NCBI RefSeq assembly: GCF_018130765.1
Contig: NZ_JAFCJZ010000002.1
Span: forward strand, 62,001-126,000
DNA from: Bradyrhizobium iriomotense
GTDB taxonomy: Bacteria; Pseudomonadota; Alphaproteobacteria; Rhizobiales; Xanthobacteraceae
Direction: 5' to 3'
DNA: 64,000 nt
The notes under the pieces are model-generated. The model did not search any database. It had not been told where the DNA came from and was given only the letters and a program-made list of their open reading frames with translations. Both the position numbers and the translations under genes were made by a program. Of the stretch, positions 24,631 through 33,131 are shown piece by piece (within the stretch, counting starts at the first letter, position 1; every line of letters starts with the position of its first letter).

Positions 24631-25824
24631 TCACACCACCTTGTGCTGACGAAGCTCAGCGATCTCGTCCGCACTGAGGCCGAATTCCTTCAGCACCTCG
24701 TCGGTCTGCTCGCCGAATTCCGGCGGTCGCGCCACCATCTTGCTCGGCGTGCGCGACAGCGTCACGGGCTGGCCGACCAGGCGGATAGGCCGGTCCTCAT
24801 CGTTCGGCACGTCCTGCGCGATGCCGAGATGCTTGACCTGGGCGTCCTCGAACATCTGGTCGATGGCGTAGATCGGCCCGCAGGGCACGCCGGCCTCGTT
24901 GAGCTCACGGACCCAGGTCTCGGTCGACTTCGTCGCCGTGCGCTTCTCGATCTCGGCGTTGAGCGCGTCGCGGTTCTTGGAGCGGGCAGGGGCGGTCGCG
25001 TAGTCGGGATGGCTGTAGAGCTCCGGCGCGCCGATTGCCTGCGCACAGCGCTCCCAGATCCGCCCGCCGGTCGTCGCGATGTTGATGTACCCGTCCGAGG
25101 TCTTGAACACGCCGGTCGGAATGCTGGTCGGGTGATTGTTGCCGGCTTGCTTTGCGACTTCTTTTTCCATCAGCCAGCGTGCGGCCTGGAAGTCGAGCAT
25201 GAAGATCTGGGCCTGCAGCAGCGAGGTTTGCACCCACTGGCCCTTGCCCGAGACCTCGCGCTCGAGCAGCGCGGTGAGGATGCCCATGGCGCAGAACAGG
25301 CCGGCAGTGAGGTCGGCGACGGGAATGCCGACCCGCATCGGACCTTCGCCCGGCGCGCCGGTGATCGACATCAGCCCGCCCATGCCTTGCGCGATCTGAT
25401 CGAAGCCCGGCCGCTTGTGATAGGGGCCGTCCTGGCCGAAGCCGGAGATGCTGCCATAGACGATGCGCGGATTGATCGCGGCGAGGCTCTCATAGTCGAT
25501 GCCGAGCTTCTTCTTCACGTCGGGACGGAAATTCTCGACCACGACGTCGGCCCTGGCGGCGAGGCGCTTGAACACGGCGAGCCCGCGCTCGTCCTTCAGG
25601 TTCAGCGTCATGGCCCGCTTGTTGCGGTGCAAATTCTGGAAGTCGGAACCACGGCGCGGCCCGCCCGGCTGCTCGCCGCCGGCATCCTCGGTCAGCGCGT
25701 CGATCTTGATGACGTTGGCGCCCCAGTCCGCAAGCTGACGCACACAGGTGGGCCCGGACCGGACACGCGTCAGATCGAGCACGGTGAAGCGCGACAGGGC
25801 TTCCGAGGCATGCGGAAAAGGCAT
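24631..25824 (-). CDS. CaiB/BaiF (class III) CoA-transferase
   Basis: A 397-aa class III CoA-transferase. FTVLDLTRVRSGPTCVRQLADWGANVIKI is the family opening, and VENFRPDVKKKLGIDYESL, ISGFGQDGPYHKRPGFDQIAQGM and the catalytic-aspartate area IPVADLTAGLFCAMG are all present. It moves CoA from an acyl-CoA to an organic acid; formyl-, succinyl- and mesaconyl-CoA transferases belong here, and this sequence does not tell which. ATG 25824 (MPFPHASEAL) is preferred over the frame start at 25860 because upstream codons are not family-like. It stands alone on the minus strand. Confidence 0.92.
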   Translation of the reverse strand: MPFPHASEALSRFTVLDLTRVRSGPTCVRQLADWGANVIKIDALTEDAGGEQPGGPRRGSDFQNLHRNKRAMTLNLKDERGLAVFKRLAARADVVVENFRPDVKKKLGIDYESLAAINPRIVYGSISGFGQDGPYHKRPGFDQIAQGMGGLMSITGAPGEGPMRVGIPVADLTAGLFCAMGILTALLEREVSGKGQWVQTSLLQAQIFMLDFQAARWLMEKEVAKQAGNNHPTSIPTGVFKTSDGYINIATTGGRIWERCAQAIGAPELYSHPDYATAPARSKNRDALNAEIEKRTATKSTETWVRELNEAGVPCGPIYAIDQMFEDAQVKHLGIAQDVPNDEDRPIRLVGQPVTLSRTPSKMVARPPEFGEQTDEVLKEFGLSADEIAELRQHKVV

Positions 25825-25952
25825 CTTGAAAGGCTCCGGGACAGATTGCGGAGCCACCATAGTGCCGAAACGTCAGGCGGCAAGACGGCCGCGACGCGGA
25901 TGTCGCCTGTCGAAATGCAGGCCTGACGCAGCTTGCCGCGCGGCGCGAGGGA

Positions 25953-26267
25953 TCAGCGCGACAGGCGCTTCAGCTCGGCGCGCGCCTGCTCGGCCAGCGG
26001 GTCATCGCCGTGGCGCGCTATGAAGAGCTCGAACGCCTCCCGCGTTCCCGTCCGACGGGCGGCTTCGAATTCCTCCGCCACCGCGGCGGAAGGATCGCGG
26101 GCCATTGGCATGGAGGGGGCGCGTCCCCCCTTGGTGATCCCCTTGCTGCTTTCGTCCGCATTGGCTTTCGAGGCCATGACAGGCTGTTCTCCGATGGGCA
26201 GACGGTCCGGCCCGGCGAGCACCGCCAGGGTGCCGATCAGACCGGCCAAAAATGGGCGCAGTTTCAT
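25953..26267 (-). CDS. Small exported hypothetical protein
   Basis: A 104-aa protein from ATG 26267. MKLRPFLAGLIGTLAVLAG is a signal-peptide-like start. The mature part is charged and helical (AAVAEEFEAARRTGTREAFE, then ARHGDDPLAEQARAELKRLSR), resembling short alphaproteobacterial periplasmic proteins with a TPR-like helical pair. It is divergent from the metalloprotease gene at 26466 across 198 bases. Function unknown. Confidence 0.65.
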   Translation of the reverse strand: MKLRPFLAGLIGTLAVLAGPDRLPIGEQPVMASKANADESSKGITKGGRAPSMPMARDPSAAVAEEFEAARRTGTREAFELFIARHGDDPLAEQARAELKRLSR

Positions 26268-26465
26268 AGTTTCCTTTACGGAACACGCTAGGCGCGGTAC
26301 TGAATGCCGTTGCTGCTCCGTATCATTACGGGAGTTGATGGCTAACACGGCGTTACGGCCCGACTGATGGCCCGACGCCCAAATTAAACCAAACGTATAA
26401 CTCTCTAGCTAGAATCATGCTCCTGCGCCGCGAATCGCGCGCGATGCATTGCTTCGGAGAGTTCA

Positions 26466-28685
26466 TTGGCTACCTCGGTTTCAGTCAGTGCCACCTACAA
26501 CGCGGAGATCGACGGTCTGCTGTCGGGCTCCAAATGGACCGGCACGATCAGCTACAGCTTTCCGGATTCGCCCAGCGACTACGCCAATCCTTACACCGGC
26601 GGCAACAGCGAACCGACCTCGACGGGCTTCGCTTCGGCGCCCACGCAGATGCAGGCGGCGATCAACTACGCGATCGGGCTGATCCTCGGCTACACCAACG
26701 CGACGATCCAGTACAACGGGACCGGCAGCGCCGACATCATGGTCGCGCAGTCCCCGTCGGCCAATCCGACCTCCTACGCCTACTATCCCGGCAACTATGC
26801 GTCCGGCGGCGACATCTGGTTCGGCACCCAGTACAACTACTCGCTGGCCAAGCTCGGCAACTACTATTTCACGACGGCGCTGCACGAGCTCGGCCACGCC
26901 CTCGGCCTCAAGCACAGCCAGGAGACGGGTGGCCCCGCCAACGTCGCGGTGCCGAGCGCGCATGACGACAGCGAATACACCGTCATGAGCTATCGCAGCT
27001 ATGTCGGTGCGTCGACGACCAGCGGCTACACCAACGAGTCGTATGGATACCCGCAGACCTATATGGCCAACGATATCCTCGCGCTGCAGACGATGTACGG
27101 CGCGAACTACACGACCCAGAGCGGCAGCACGGTCTACACCTGGAATCCGACGACGGGACAGGAGTTCATCAACGGCGTCGGGCAGCTCGCGCCGGGCGGC
27201 GGCACCGGCGGCTCGGCCAACCGCATCTACGAAACGGTGTGGGACGGCGGCGGCGTCGATACCTACGACCTGTCGAACTACACGACCAACCTGAGCATCA
27301 ACCTCAATCCCGGCGCTTCATCGCTGTTCTCTTCGACGCAGCTCGCCAATCTCGGCAATGGCCATTACGCCTCGGGCAACGTCTACAACGCCTACCTCTA
27401 CAACAACGACGCGCGCTCCTACATCGACAACGCCATCGGCGGGTCCGGCAACGACACCATCCTCGGCAACGCCATCGCCAACACGCTGAACGGCGGCTCC
27501 GGCAACGACACGATCACCGGCGGCGGCGGCAACGACACCATCGTCGGCGGAGCCGGCACGGACACGGCGGTGTATTCGGGCAACCAGGCCAACTATCTCG
27601 TCTCGTACAATTCGGCGACGCAGACCTTTACCATTGTCGACCAACGCAGCGGTTCGCCTGACGGCACCGATACCGCCACCGGCGTCGAATATTTTCAGTT
27701 TGCTGATGGCACAGTCGCAAGCTCCAGCATGGCGTCGATCGAGGCGTTCGGATCGACCAGCGTGGTCCTGTCTGGTGGCAACTACTACTTGGACAACATC
27801 TCGACCGGCACTGGACCTACGCTGAAATATGCCGGCTCCGCGGTGGTCGCGGCGAACTACAGCACGTGGTCGGTGATTGCTGCCGAGCAGGTGTCGGGTG
27901 GCGGTTACGACGTGGTCTGGAAGAATTCGGCGAACGGGCATTATTCCGTCTGGAGTACGGACAGCACCGGCAACTTCCTGACCACCCTTGCTGCGGCCCC
28001 GGAAGTGCTGGGCACCGATGCGTCCCTGAAAGCGCTGGAGCCGACGCTGCATCAGGATCTCAACGGCGACGGCACGATCGGCTTCCCCGTCGTCAGCGGC
28101 GTCACAATCGAAGCGCTCGGATCGACCAGCGTGATCTTGTCTGGAGGCAACTATTACCTCGAAAACATCTCGACCGGTACCCAACCGACCCTGAAATACG
28201 CGGGCTCTGTCGTGAACGCCGCCAATTACAGCACGTGGTCGGTGATTGGCGCCGAGCAAGTATCTGGCGGTGGTTACGACGTGGTCTGGAAGAATTCGGC
28301 GAACGCCCATTATTCCGTCTGGAGCACGGACGCTAACGGCAACTTCCAGACCACCCTTGCAGCGGCCCCGGAAGTGCTCGGATCCGATCCGTCGCTGAAA
28401 GCGCTGGAGCCGACGCTCCACCAGGATCTCAACGGCGACGGCGTCGTAGGCGCAGCGCCGCTCGCGACAACGACCTCCAATGACAGCTTCGCATTCAACT
28501 TCGCCCAGGGCGGGACCTCGTCGACCATCCCGTCCGAGCTCCCCGATCCTATGCCGGCGCCAGCCGATCCGCACACCACGTCAGAGCCGTGGACTCAATT
28601 GGCGGGGAGTCACGACGCGGCTGCGATCGACGTTCTGATGGACGTGCTTCACAACCTGCACGGCTCCGGCTTCCTGCTGGGCTGA
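26466..28685 (+). CDS. Serralysin-like (M10) metalloprotease with glycine-aspartate (RTX-type) and tryptophan-rich repeats
   Basis: A 739-aa secreted-type protease starting at TTG, chosen because GGAGAG lies six bases upstream and the frame has no ATG before the conserved region. The catalytic domain has HELGHALGLKH (H140, E141, H144, H150) and the Met-turn YTVMSYRSY. Residues about 325-368 hold GGSGNDTI-type calcium-binding nonapeptides. From about residue 424 come two 123-residue repeats (period 369 bases) containing TLKYAGS, YSTWSVIAAEQVSGGGYDVVWKNSAN and YSVWSTD, like the tryptophan-rich C-terminal domain family, each closing with an EF-hand-like DLNGDG loop. There is no Sec signal; RTX proteases normally leave by type I secretion, but no ABC/MFP genes are in the window. 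Confidence 0.88.
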   Translation: MATSVSVSATYNAEIDGLLSGSKWTGTISYSFPDSPSDYANPYTGGNSEPTSTGFASAPTQMQAAINYAIGLILGYTNATIQYNGTGSADIMVAQSPSANPTSYAYYPGNYASGGDIWFGTQYNYSLAKLGNYYFTTALHELGHALGLKHSQETGGPANVAVPSAHDDSEYTVMSYRSYVGASTTSGYTNESYGYPQTYMANDILALQTMYGANYTTQSGSTVYTWNPTTGQEFINGVGQLAPGGGTGGSANRIYETVWDGGGVDTYDLSNYTTNLSINLNPGASSLFSSTQLANLGNGHYASGNVYNAYLYNNDARSYIDNAIGGSGNDTILGNAIANTLNGGSGNDTITGGGGNDTIVGGAGTDTAVYSGNQANYLVSYNSATQTFTIVDQRSGSPDGTDTATGVEYFQFADGTVASSSMASIEAFGSTSVVLSGGNYYLDNISTGTGPTLKYAGSAVVAANYSTWSVIAAEQVSGGGYDVVWKNSANGHYSVWSTDSTGNFLTTLAAAPEVLGTDASLKALEPTLHQDLNGDGTIGFPVVSGVTIEALGSTSVILSGGNYYLENISTGTQPTLKYAGSVVNAANYSTWSVIGAEQVSGGGYDVVWKNSANAHYSVWSTDANGNFQTTLAAAPEVLGSDPSLKALEPTLHQDLNGDGVVGAAPLATTTSNDSFAFNFAQGGTSSTIPSELPDPMPAPADPHTTSEPWTQLAGSHDAAAIDVLMDVLHNLHGSGFLLG

Positions 28686-29433
28686 CGGCGTGGTCTCGTC
28701 GTGTCCAATCGCGACATCCTGTGCGGCTTTTTCTGTCATAGCTCGCGCTGGATGGATCCGGCCCTGCGGGGAAAAGAGAAGCGGTGATGCCCGTTGACGC
28801 AGGCCATCGGAGCGACCGCGGCTTCACGGTTGGCAGCCGATTGCACACAATAAAAATTGCATGGCTGACTTGAACCCTGCTCTGTTTTGCGCGACAACCA
28901 TAAGATCAATGCTCCGTCGTAATTCAACTCTTACTCGCGAAATGACTTTTTGGACCCGTAGGCGGTAAACTTACCTCTCGTCCAGCGATGTCTTTTAATG
29001 AGTGTTCGCAATGGATAACGAAAGATCTGCCAGTGGATGAGAGATCACTGACTAATCGCCAATGGGTCTTGATTGCTCTCGTCCTCGCTTTCATCGTTCC
29101 TCTTGCTTTTTTGATGGTATCTCCCGAGATCTCCATTGGCTTCGGTAGTGAGCGCATTCCCACGTTGTTCTCTCGTTGAGTAACTCGCGGCAGTCCCGCG
29201 GGCTCTTCTGAATTGCATGCCGTCTTGCAAAACACTGCAGAAGCCATCCAGAGCCTTAGTCCCCCTTGCGTACCCAGATAGTTAGAGACCTGAATTTAGT
29301 CCCGGTTACGCCGGCGGCGACGGGAAATTCAGTGCGCGTGACGTCGGTCCGTGCAGTCGCGCGCGGTACGGTTGCGGTCGCAGGAAAGTCGTACAGTGCA
29401 ACAAGCTGAGTATCAGCTAATTTGGAGGATGAA
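28686..29433. other. 748-base intergenic region, lower GC
   Basis: No convincing gene was found. The only plausible small frame is 28988-29179 on the plus strand (63 codons), with one hydrophobic segment VLIALVLAFIVPLAFLMV; it lacks a clear ribosome site and is not called. Base composition is visibly more AT-rich than in neighbouring genes. A perfect AGCTGA/TCAGCT hairpin (29404-29418) sits just before the ribosome site of the next gene. The rest shows nothing identifiable. Confidence 0.5.
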
Positions 29434-30282
29434 ATGCGACGAATAGCACTCTTGGTCTTCGCGGCCGGATTGTTTGCGCCGTTGCTCGCGTCGCAGCCGG
29501 CTCACGCCCAAGCGACGAGGACCTGGGTTTCGGGCGTAGGAGACGATGTCAATCCGTGCAGTCGCACTGCGCCGTGCAAGACCTTCCCTGGCGCGATCTC
29601 GAAGACGGCGGCCGGCGGCGAGATCAACTGTCTCGATTCGGGCGGCTTCGGCACCGTGACCATCACCAAGGCGATTACGATCTATTGCGAAGGTGTCGTG
29701 GGCGGCATTCTGGCATCCGGTGTCAACGGCGTCATCATCAACGCGGCGGCAACCGACCACATCGTGCTGCGCGGCCTGGACATCGACGGGGCCGGGACCG
29801 GGATCAAGGGCGTCAACGTCCTGCAGGCGGCCTCAGTGGTCATCGAGCATTCCTTCATAAGAAACTTCAATGCTGCCGGCGGGGTGGGCGTCTCCTTCAC
29901 TCCTTCGAATGCGAACGCGTTGCTGATGATGCGCGACAGCATCATCACGCACAATGGTTCGAACGCTGATGGAAATGGGGTTCTGATCAACCCAAATGGC
30001 GGAACCGCCAAGGTCCTCATCAACAATGTCTCCATCAACAAGAATTTTGTCGGTCTGAATGTCCAGGGCTCAGTCAATGTTCAGGTCAACAACAGCAACA
30101 TCTCTGAGAGTCTCAGTACAGGCGTAGCTCAAGGTGGTGTCTCAAACGTCCGCATCGGCCGGTCCATGATCGTCAACAATAGCGGAACGGCCACCGCTGG
30201 CACTGTTCTGTCCTATCTCGACAATCAGATCGCCGGCAACGGGACGGATACCACGCCTCCGTCAGCAGGCGGCTACAAGTAG
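29434..30282 (+). CDS. Secreted right-handed beta-helix repeat protein
   Basis: A 282-aa exported protein with ATG 29434 behind GGAGGAT. MRRIALLVFAAGLFAPLLASQPAHAQ is a clear Sec signal. The mature start TRTWVSGVGDDVNPCSRTAPCKTFPGA carries paired cysteines common in this Bradyrhizobium-type family, followed by parallel beta-helix coils rich in V/I and N (GVIINAAATDHIVLRGLDID, VLINNVSINKNFVGLNVQ, VQVNNSNISESLSTG). No pectate-lyase active-site pattern is evident. Signal peptide plus beta-helix fold makes it a candidate substrate of the type II secretion system encoded 2-18 kb downstream; that link is inference. A strong terminator follows. Confidence 0.85.
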   Translation: MRRIALLVFAAGLFAPLLASQPAHAQATRTWVSGVGDDVNPCSRTAPCKTFPGAISKTAAGGEINCLDSGGFGTVTITKAITIYCEGVVGGILASGVNGVIINAAATDHIVLRGLDIDGAGTGIKGVNVLQAASVVIEHSFIRNFNAAGGVGVSFTPSNANALLMMRDSIITHNGSNADGNGVLINPNGGTAKVLINNVSINKNFVGLNVQGSVNVQVNNSNISESLSTGVAQGGVSNVRIGRSMIVNNSGTATAGTVLSYLDNQIAGNGTDTTPPSAGGYK

Positions 30283-30308
30283 ACCCAATTCAATCATCAG
30301 CATGTGCA

Positions 30309-30337
30309 GGCTCCAGACGATCCGTCTGGAGCCTTTT
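30309..30337 (+). terminator. Intrinsic terminator after beta-helix gene
   Basis: GGCTCCAGACG, loop ATC, CGTCTGGAGCC, then TTTT: a perfect 11-base stem with a T-tract, 26 bases after the stop codon. Confidence 0.93.
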
Positions 30338-30567
30338 CCGTGGTTCCATGCAGGGCGACGGCCTCGACAATGCAGATGCTCCATTCTCAGGCAGCAGTCT
30401 AGCAAACCGAAGCGTCTTTGATTGCGTTCATCCCGATCTTATCGATGTTTCGCATTGGCAGCTTGCGCAACGCTGTGGCAATTGTCCAGACGAGCGGTGT
30501 CCTCTCTGCGGGTCCCGGGATTGAACAGTGATCAAAACCCGAGTGGAAGGTAAGGAACATCCCTTTT

Positions 30568-31662
30568 ATGCTTAGATTGGACCCGGCTAAGAATGACACT
30601 TCGGTCACGCTGGATTTTCTGAGGGCAGCTGCAGCACAAGCTGTTTGCATTGGTCATGCTTGCAACTTCGGAGGATTTGGAGTCACGTTCATCCCCGTCG
30701 ACGGAGTGTTGGTGTTCTTTGTTCTGTCCGGCTTTCTCATTGCCTATACTTTAGATGGCAAATCTAGAGCGCTATCCTACACGGTGATCGATTTTGGCGT
30801 AGAGCGGTTTGCGAGAATTTATACGGCATATCTACCGGCGATGTTGTTCATCGGGATCGCAACGCTGGTGTTGCGATGGTATGGCGTCGAGATGAGTGGT
30901 GATCCGGTCAATGTGAAGACTTTTATTGGCAATTTGCTCATGCAGCAGAACGTCCCGTGCTGTATGGGGGTAGCCACGTTCGGAACGGCTGGACAGCTCA
31001 CTTCCGTAGCGCTCGAATTTCATATCTACTTCTTCGTGGGGGCGATGTACTTCGTTCTTCGTGGTAGGAACTTCGTGCTTTGCTGCTGTATTGCCGCGCC
31101 ATTCTCTTTCATGCCACTTACCTATTTTTCCAGCGGGCCGGCTGGCAGTGATCGTGCGCTGTTCGCGCTCTGGCTTATGGCGTTCGCCTCTTATTATGTC
31201 GCGAAAGCTGTTATCGAATTGAAGCCGAATGTAGCATTCTGGTGCTTGGCTCTCGTGGTAACGACAGCATCTTGGCTGATTCAGCGGACGCCGGGGGACG
31301 ATGCCAGCCTGCAGCAATATCCATTGCTAGTATTGTCGTTCTTCAGTTTGGTTTTGGTGTCGCAACATTTTCGTGTAGTGCCGCATTCGCTAAGCAAGCT
31401 GATCACTTTTCTTGCTGACTATTCGTACTCGCTTTTTCTGGTCCACCTCACAATTATGCGTGCCATTTTCAGCTTGTGGCTGGAGCCGAGCGTCTTGAGA
31501 TTGCTGTTCGCGATCCTCGTCTCGAACGTTGTCGCATTCATTTTTGCGGTTCTTTTTGAGCGTCACTATCATCGGGTGGCGGACATCATAAAAGCTGCTA
31601 TCGGCAGGCCGTCGCGGGGACGACTAGAGGCGGCGCACAATGCCTTTCTCAGAGCACGATGA
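30568..31662 (+). CDS. Acyltransferase 3 family membrane protein (OafA-like)
   Basis: A 364-aa multi-pass protein with about ten hydrophobic helices. The opening LDFLRAAAAQAVCIGHACNFG matches the acyltransferase-3 start (LDxLRaxA...H), and VFFVLSGFLIAYTL, VERFARIYTAYLPAM (R-R-Y pattern) and YSYSLFLVHLTIM are further landmarks. Such enzymes O-acylate exopolysaccharide, LPS or Nod-factor-like glycans from the cytoplasmic side of the membrane. GC content is visibly below that of its neighbours (roughly half by eye), with A/T third positions, suggesting acquisition by transfer. It could modify the polysaccharide made by the locus at 48-64 kb, but the distance makes this speculative. Confidence 0.88.
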   Translation: MLRLDPAKNDTSVTLDFLRAAAAQAVCIGHACNFGGFGVTFIPVDGVLVFFVLSGFLIAYTLDGKSRALSYTVIDFGVERFARIYTAYLPAMLFIGIATLVLRWYGVEMSGDPVNVKTFIGNLLMQQNVPCCMGVATFGTAGQLTSVALEFHIYFFVGAMYFVLRGRNFVLCCCIAAPFSFMPLTYFSSGPAGSDRALFALWLMAFASYYVAKAVIELKPNVAFWCLALVVTTASWLIQRTPGDDASLQQYPLLVLSFFSLVLVSQHFRVVPHSLSKLITFLADYSYSLFLVHLTIMRAIFSLWLEPSVLRLLFAILVSNVVAFIFAVLFERHYHRVADIIKAAIGRPSRGRLEAAHNAFLRAR

Positions 31663-31803
31663 AATCTCCCTGGCTTGGACCTAGTCAAAGCTGTCGTGTA
31701 CTCCGGGCGCAATGCGCCCGGATTTGTCTTGTGCCTGGCAGCGCTATGGATTTTGGGATGCCCGCGGACTAGTCTGGCTGCATATGCAGGGAGAGCCGGT
31801 CGC

Positions 31804-32376
31804 ATGCAGACCCTCGACAGCCAGAATATTGGGTTTTGCCGCGAGGTGCCGCGAGCACGGTTGCGCGACTTTCCGCGACGGACAGGATGGGGGAGCACCG
31901 CCATCTTCGCGATGCTCATGACGCTCGTGCTCGCAGCGCCGGCCGGGGCCCAGTCGCTTCGCCAGGGTGTCTCCGCATTCCAGCACCAGAACTATGCGGC
32001 GGCCTCCCGCATCTTCATTCCGCTGGCCGAGCGCGGCAACGCGGCGGCGCAGACCTATCTCGGCTTCCTGTTCGAGACCGGGCGCGGCGTGCCGCAGAAT
32101 TATACGGAAGCTGCGATGTGGTACCGCCGCGCGGCGGAGCAGGGCGACAGCCGTGCCCAATACTCGCTGGGCCTGCTTTATGACCGCGGCTTTGGCGTGC
32201 CGCAGGACATCGTCGAGGCCTCCAAATGGCTCAACCTGTCGACGGCCGCCGCCCCCCCGCCGGCGCGCGAGGCGCGGGCCCGGATCCGCGATGCCGTCAC
32301 CACCAAGATGACGCGCGGAGAGATCGCCCAGGCCCGTCTGCGGGCGCTGGAATGGGCGCCGAGCCGCGAGCACTGA
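31804..32376 (+). CDS. Sel1-repeat (SLR) exported protein
   Basis: A 190-aa protein from ATG 31804, with GGGAGAG about eight bases upstream; the frame is open from 31675. A hydrophobic segment around residues 30-50 (TAIFAMLMTLVLAAPAGAQS) is a signal peptide or anchor behind an unusually long basic n-region. The rest holds two Sel1 units (AERGNAAAQTYLGFLFETGRG and AEQGDSRAQYSLGLLYDRGFG), TPR-like scaffolds used in protein-protein contacts. A short protein such as this may act as an adaptor in envelope processes. It precedes a repeated 26-mer at 32437. Alternative start near the ATG-rich FAMLM region cannot be excluded. Confidence 0.8.
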   Translation: MQTLDSQNIGFCREVPRARLRDFPRRTGWGSTAIFAMLMTLVLAAPAGAQSLRQGVSAFQHQNYAAASRIFIPLAERGNAAAQTYLGFLFETGRGVPQNYTEAAMWYRRAAEQGDSRAQYSLGLLYDRGFGVPQDIVEASKWLNLSTAAAPPPAREARARIRDAVTTKMTRGEIAQARLRALEWAPSREH

Positions 32377-32436
32377 CGGCCTTCCGTCGAGCTTGCCCGG
32401 CCGTCCGCGCCCCTAAAGAGGCCCCCAACAAAAAAG

Positions 32437-32462
32437 TGCGAAAACAACCCCATGCACAGTAG
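32437..32462 (+). repeat. 26-nt dispersed repeat, copy 1
   Basis: These 26 bases (core AAAACAACCCCATGCACAG) occur exactly, in reverse orientation, at 58098-58123. Directly after this copy is a GGCGG-CGA-CCGCC hairpin (32462-32474). It lies between convergent genes and is likely a family-wide Bradyrhizobium intergenic element; only two copies are visible here. Confidence 0.85.
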
Positions 32463-32530
32463 GCGGCGACCGCCGGCGCGGCGCCTCCCGCGTGCGGTGG
32501 AATGACGATTCCGCCCGGTATCACCGCGCC

Positions 32531-33127
32531 TTAGCCGGGCCAGCCGCCAAGCCAGTTCGCGTACCAGGTCTCGCCCAGCCAACCGAGCCAGATCGCCGGT
32601 GCCAGGAACAATCCGAACGGCAGAAAGGCGGTCGCGCGCAGCGGCTTCTTTCGCCGCGCAGCATTGGCGGCATAGACGGCGATCGCAAGCAGCGCCGCAA
32701 GCTCGATCACCGCGGCCACGGTCACAAGATCGAGCCAGGCGCCGCACACCGCGGCGAGCTTGACGTCGCCGAGCCCGAGCCCGTCACGGCCGCGCCAGCG
32801 CCGGTAGAGCGCCATTAGCAAGAGCAACGGCAGCGCCACGGCTGCGGCACGGGCGAGCGGCCAAAGCAGTGCCTCCAGGCCGATATCGGGCACGAACGCC
32901 GCGGCGCGGAGCAAGGCGAGCGCGAAAGCGGTGCCCGTCAGCTCGTTCGGAATGAGGTAGTGACGGGCATCGTGCGCGGCGATCGCCAGCATCAGGGCAG
33001 CCAGGAACGCGCCGTACAGGCCTTCCGCCCCCGGCGCGGCGACGAGGCTCGCGAACACCCCCAGCAGCAGGGCGATGCCGAGCGCGAACGAAGCGCCCGT
33101 GCCGTCGTTCACCACCTGGTCCGACAC
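32531..33127 (-). CDS. gspO: Prepilin peptidase, A24 family, minimal form (GspO-like)
   Basis: A 198-aa membrane aspartic protease. The two catalytic aspartates are in AAHDARHYLIPNELT and the GLGDVKL motif (GxGDxK). It lacks the N-terminal zinc-cysteine/methylase domain of full-length PilD/GspO and so resembles the short CpaA/TadV-type peptidases. Its position next to gspD and opposite gspE-M argues that it cleaves the GspG-K pseudopilins of this system. About six helices are predicted. It starts 4 bases after the gspD stop on the same strand, so the two are co-transcribed. Confidence 0.9.
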   Translation of the reverse strand: MSDQVVNDGTGASFALGIALLLGVFASLVAAPGAEGLYGAFLAALMLAIAAHDARHYLIPNELTGTAFALALLRAAAFVPDIGLEALLWPLARAAAVALPLLLLMALYRRWRGRDGLGLGDVKLAAVCGAWLDLVTVAAVIELAALLAIAVYAANAARRKKPLRATAFLPFGLFLAPAIWLGWLGETWYANWLGGWPG

Positions 33128-33131
33128 GCCG

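Noticed and set aside
28988..29179. 63-codon frame with one hydrophobic segment
   Set aside because: Single weak indicator; no good ribosome site and no recognisable homology, so noted only in the gap description.
29404..29418. AGCTGA-GTA-TCAGCT hairpin before the beta-helix gene, considered as a riboswitch or thermometer
   Set aside because: Only a 6-base stem, not overlapping the ribosome site; too little to support a regulatory call.
32226..32462. Short frame ending in the 26-nt repeat (ends RKQPHAQ)
   Set aside because: Its tail is encoded by the repeat itself; the frame at 58098-58373 on the other strand ends the same way, showing it is an artefact of the repeat.
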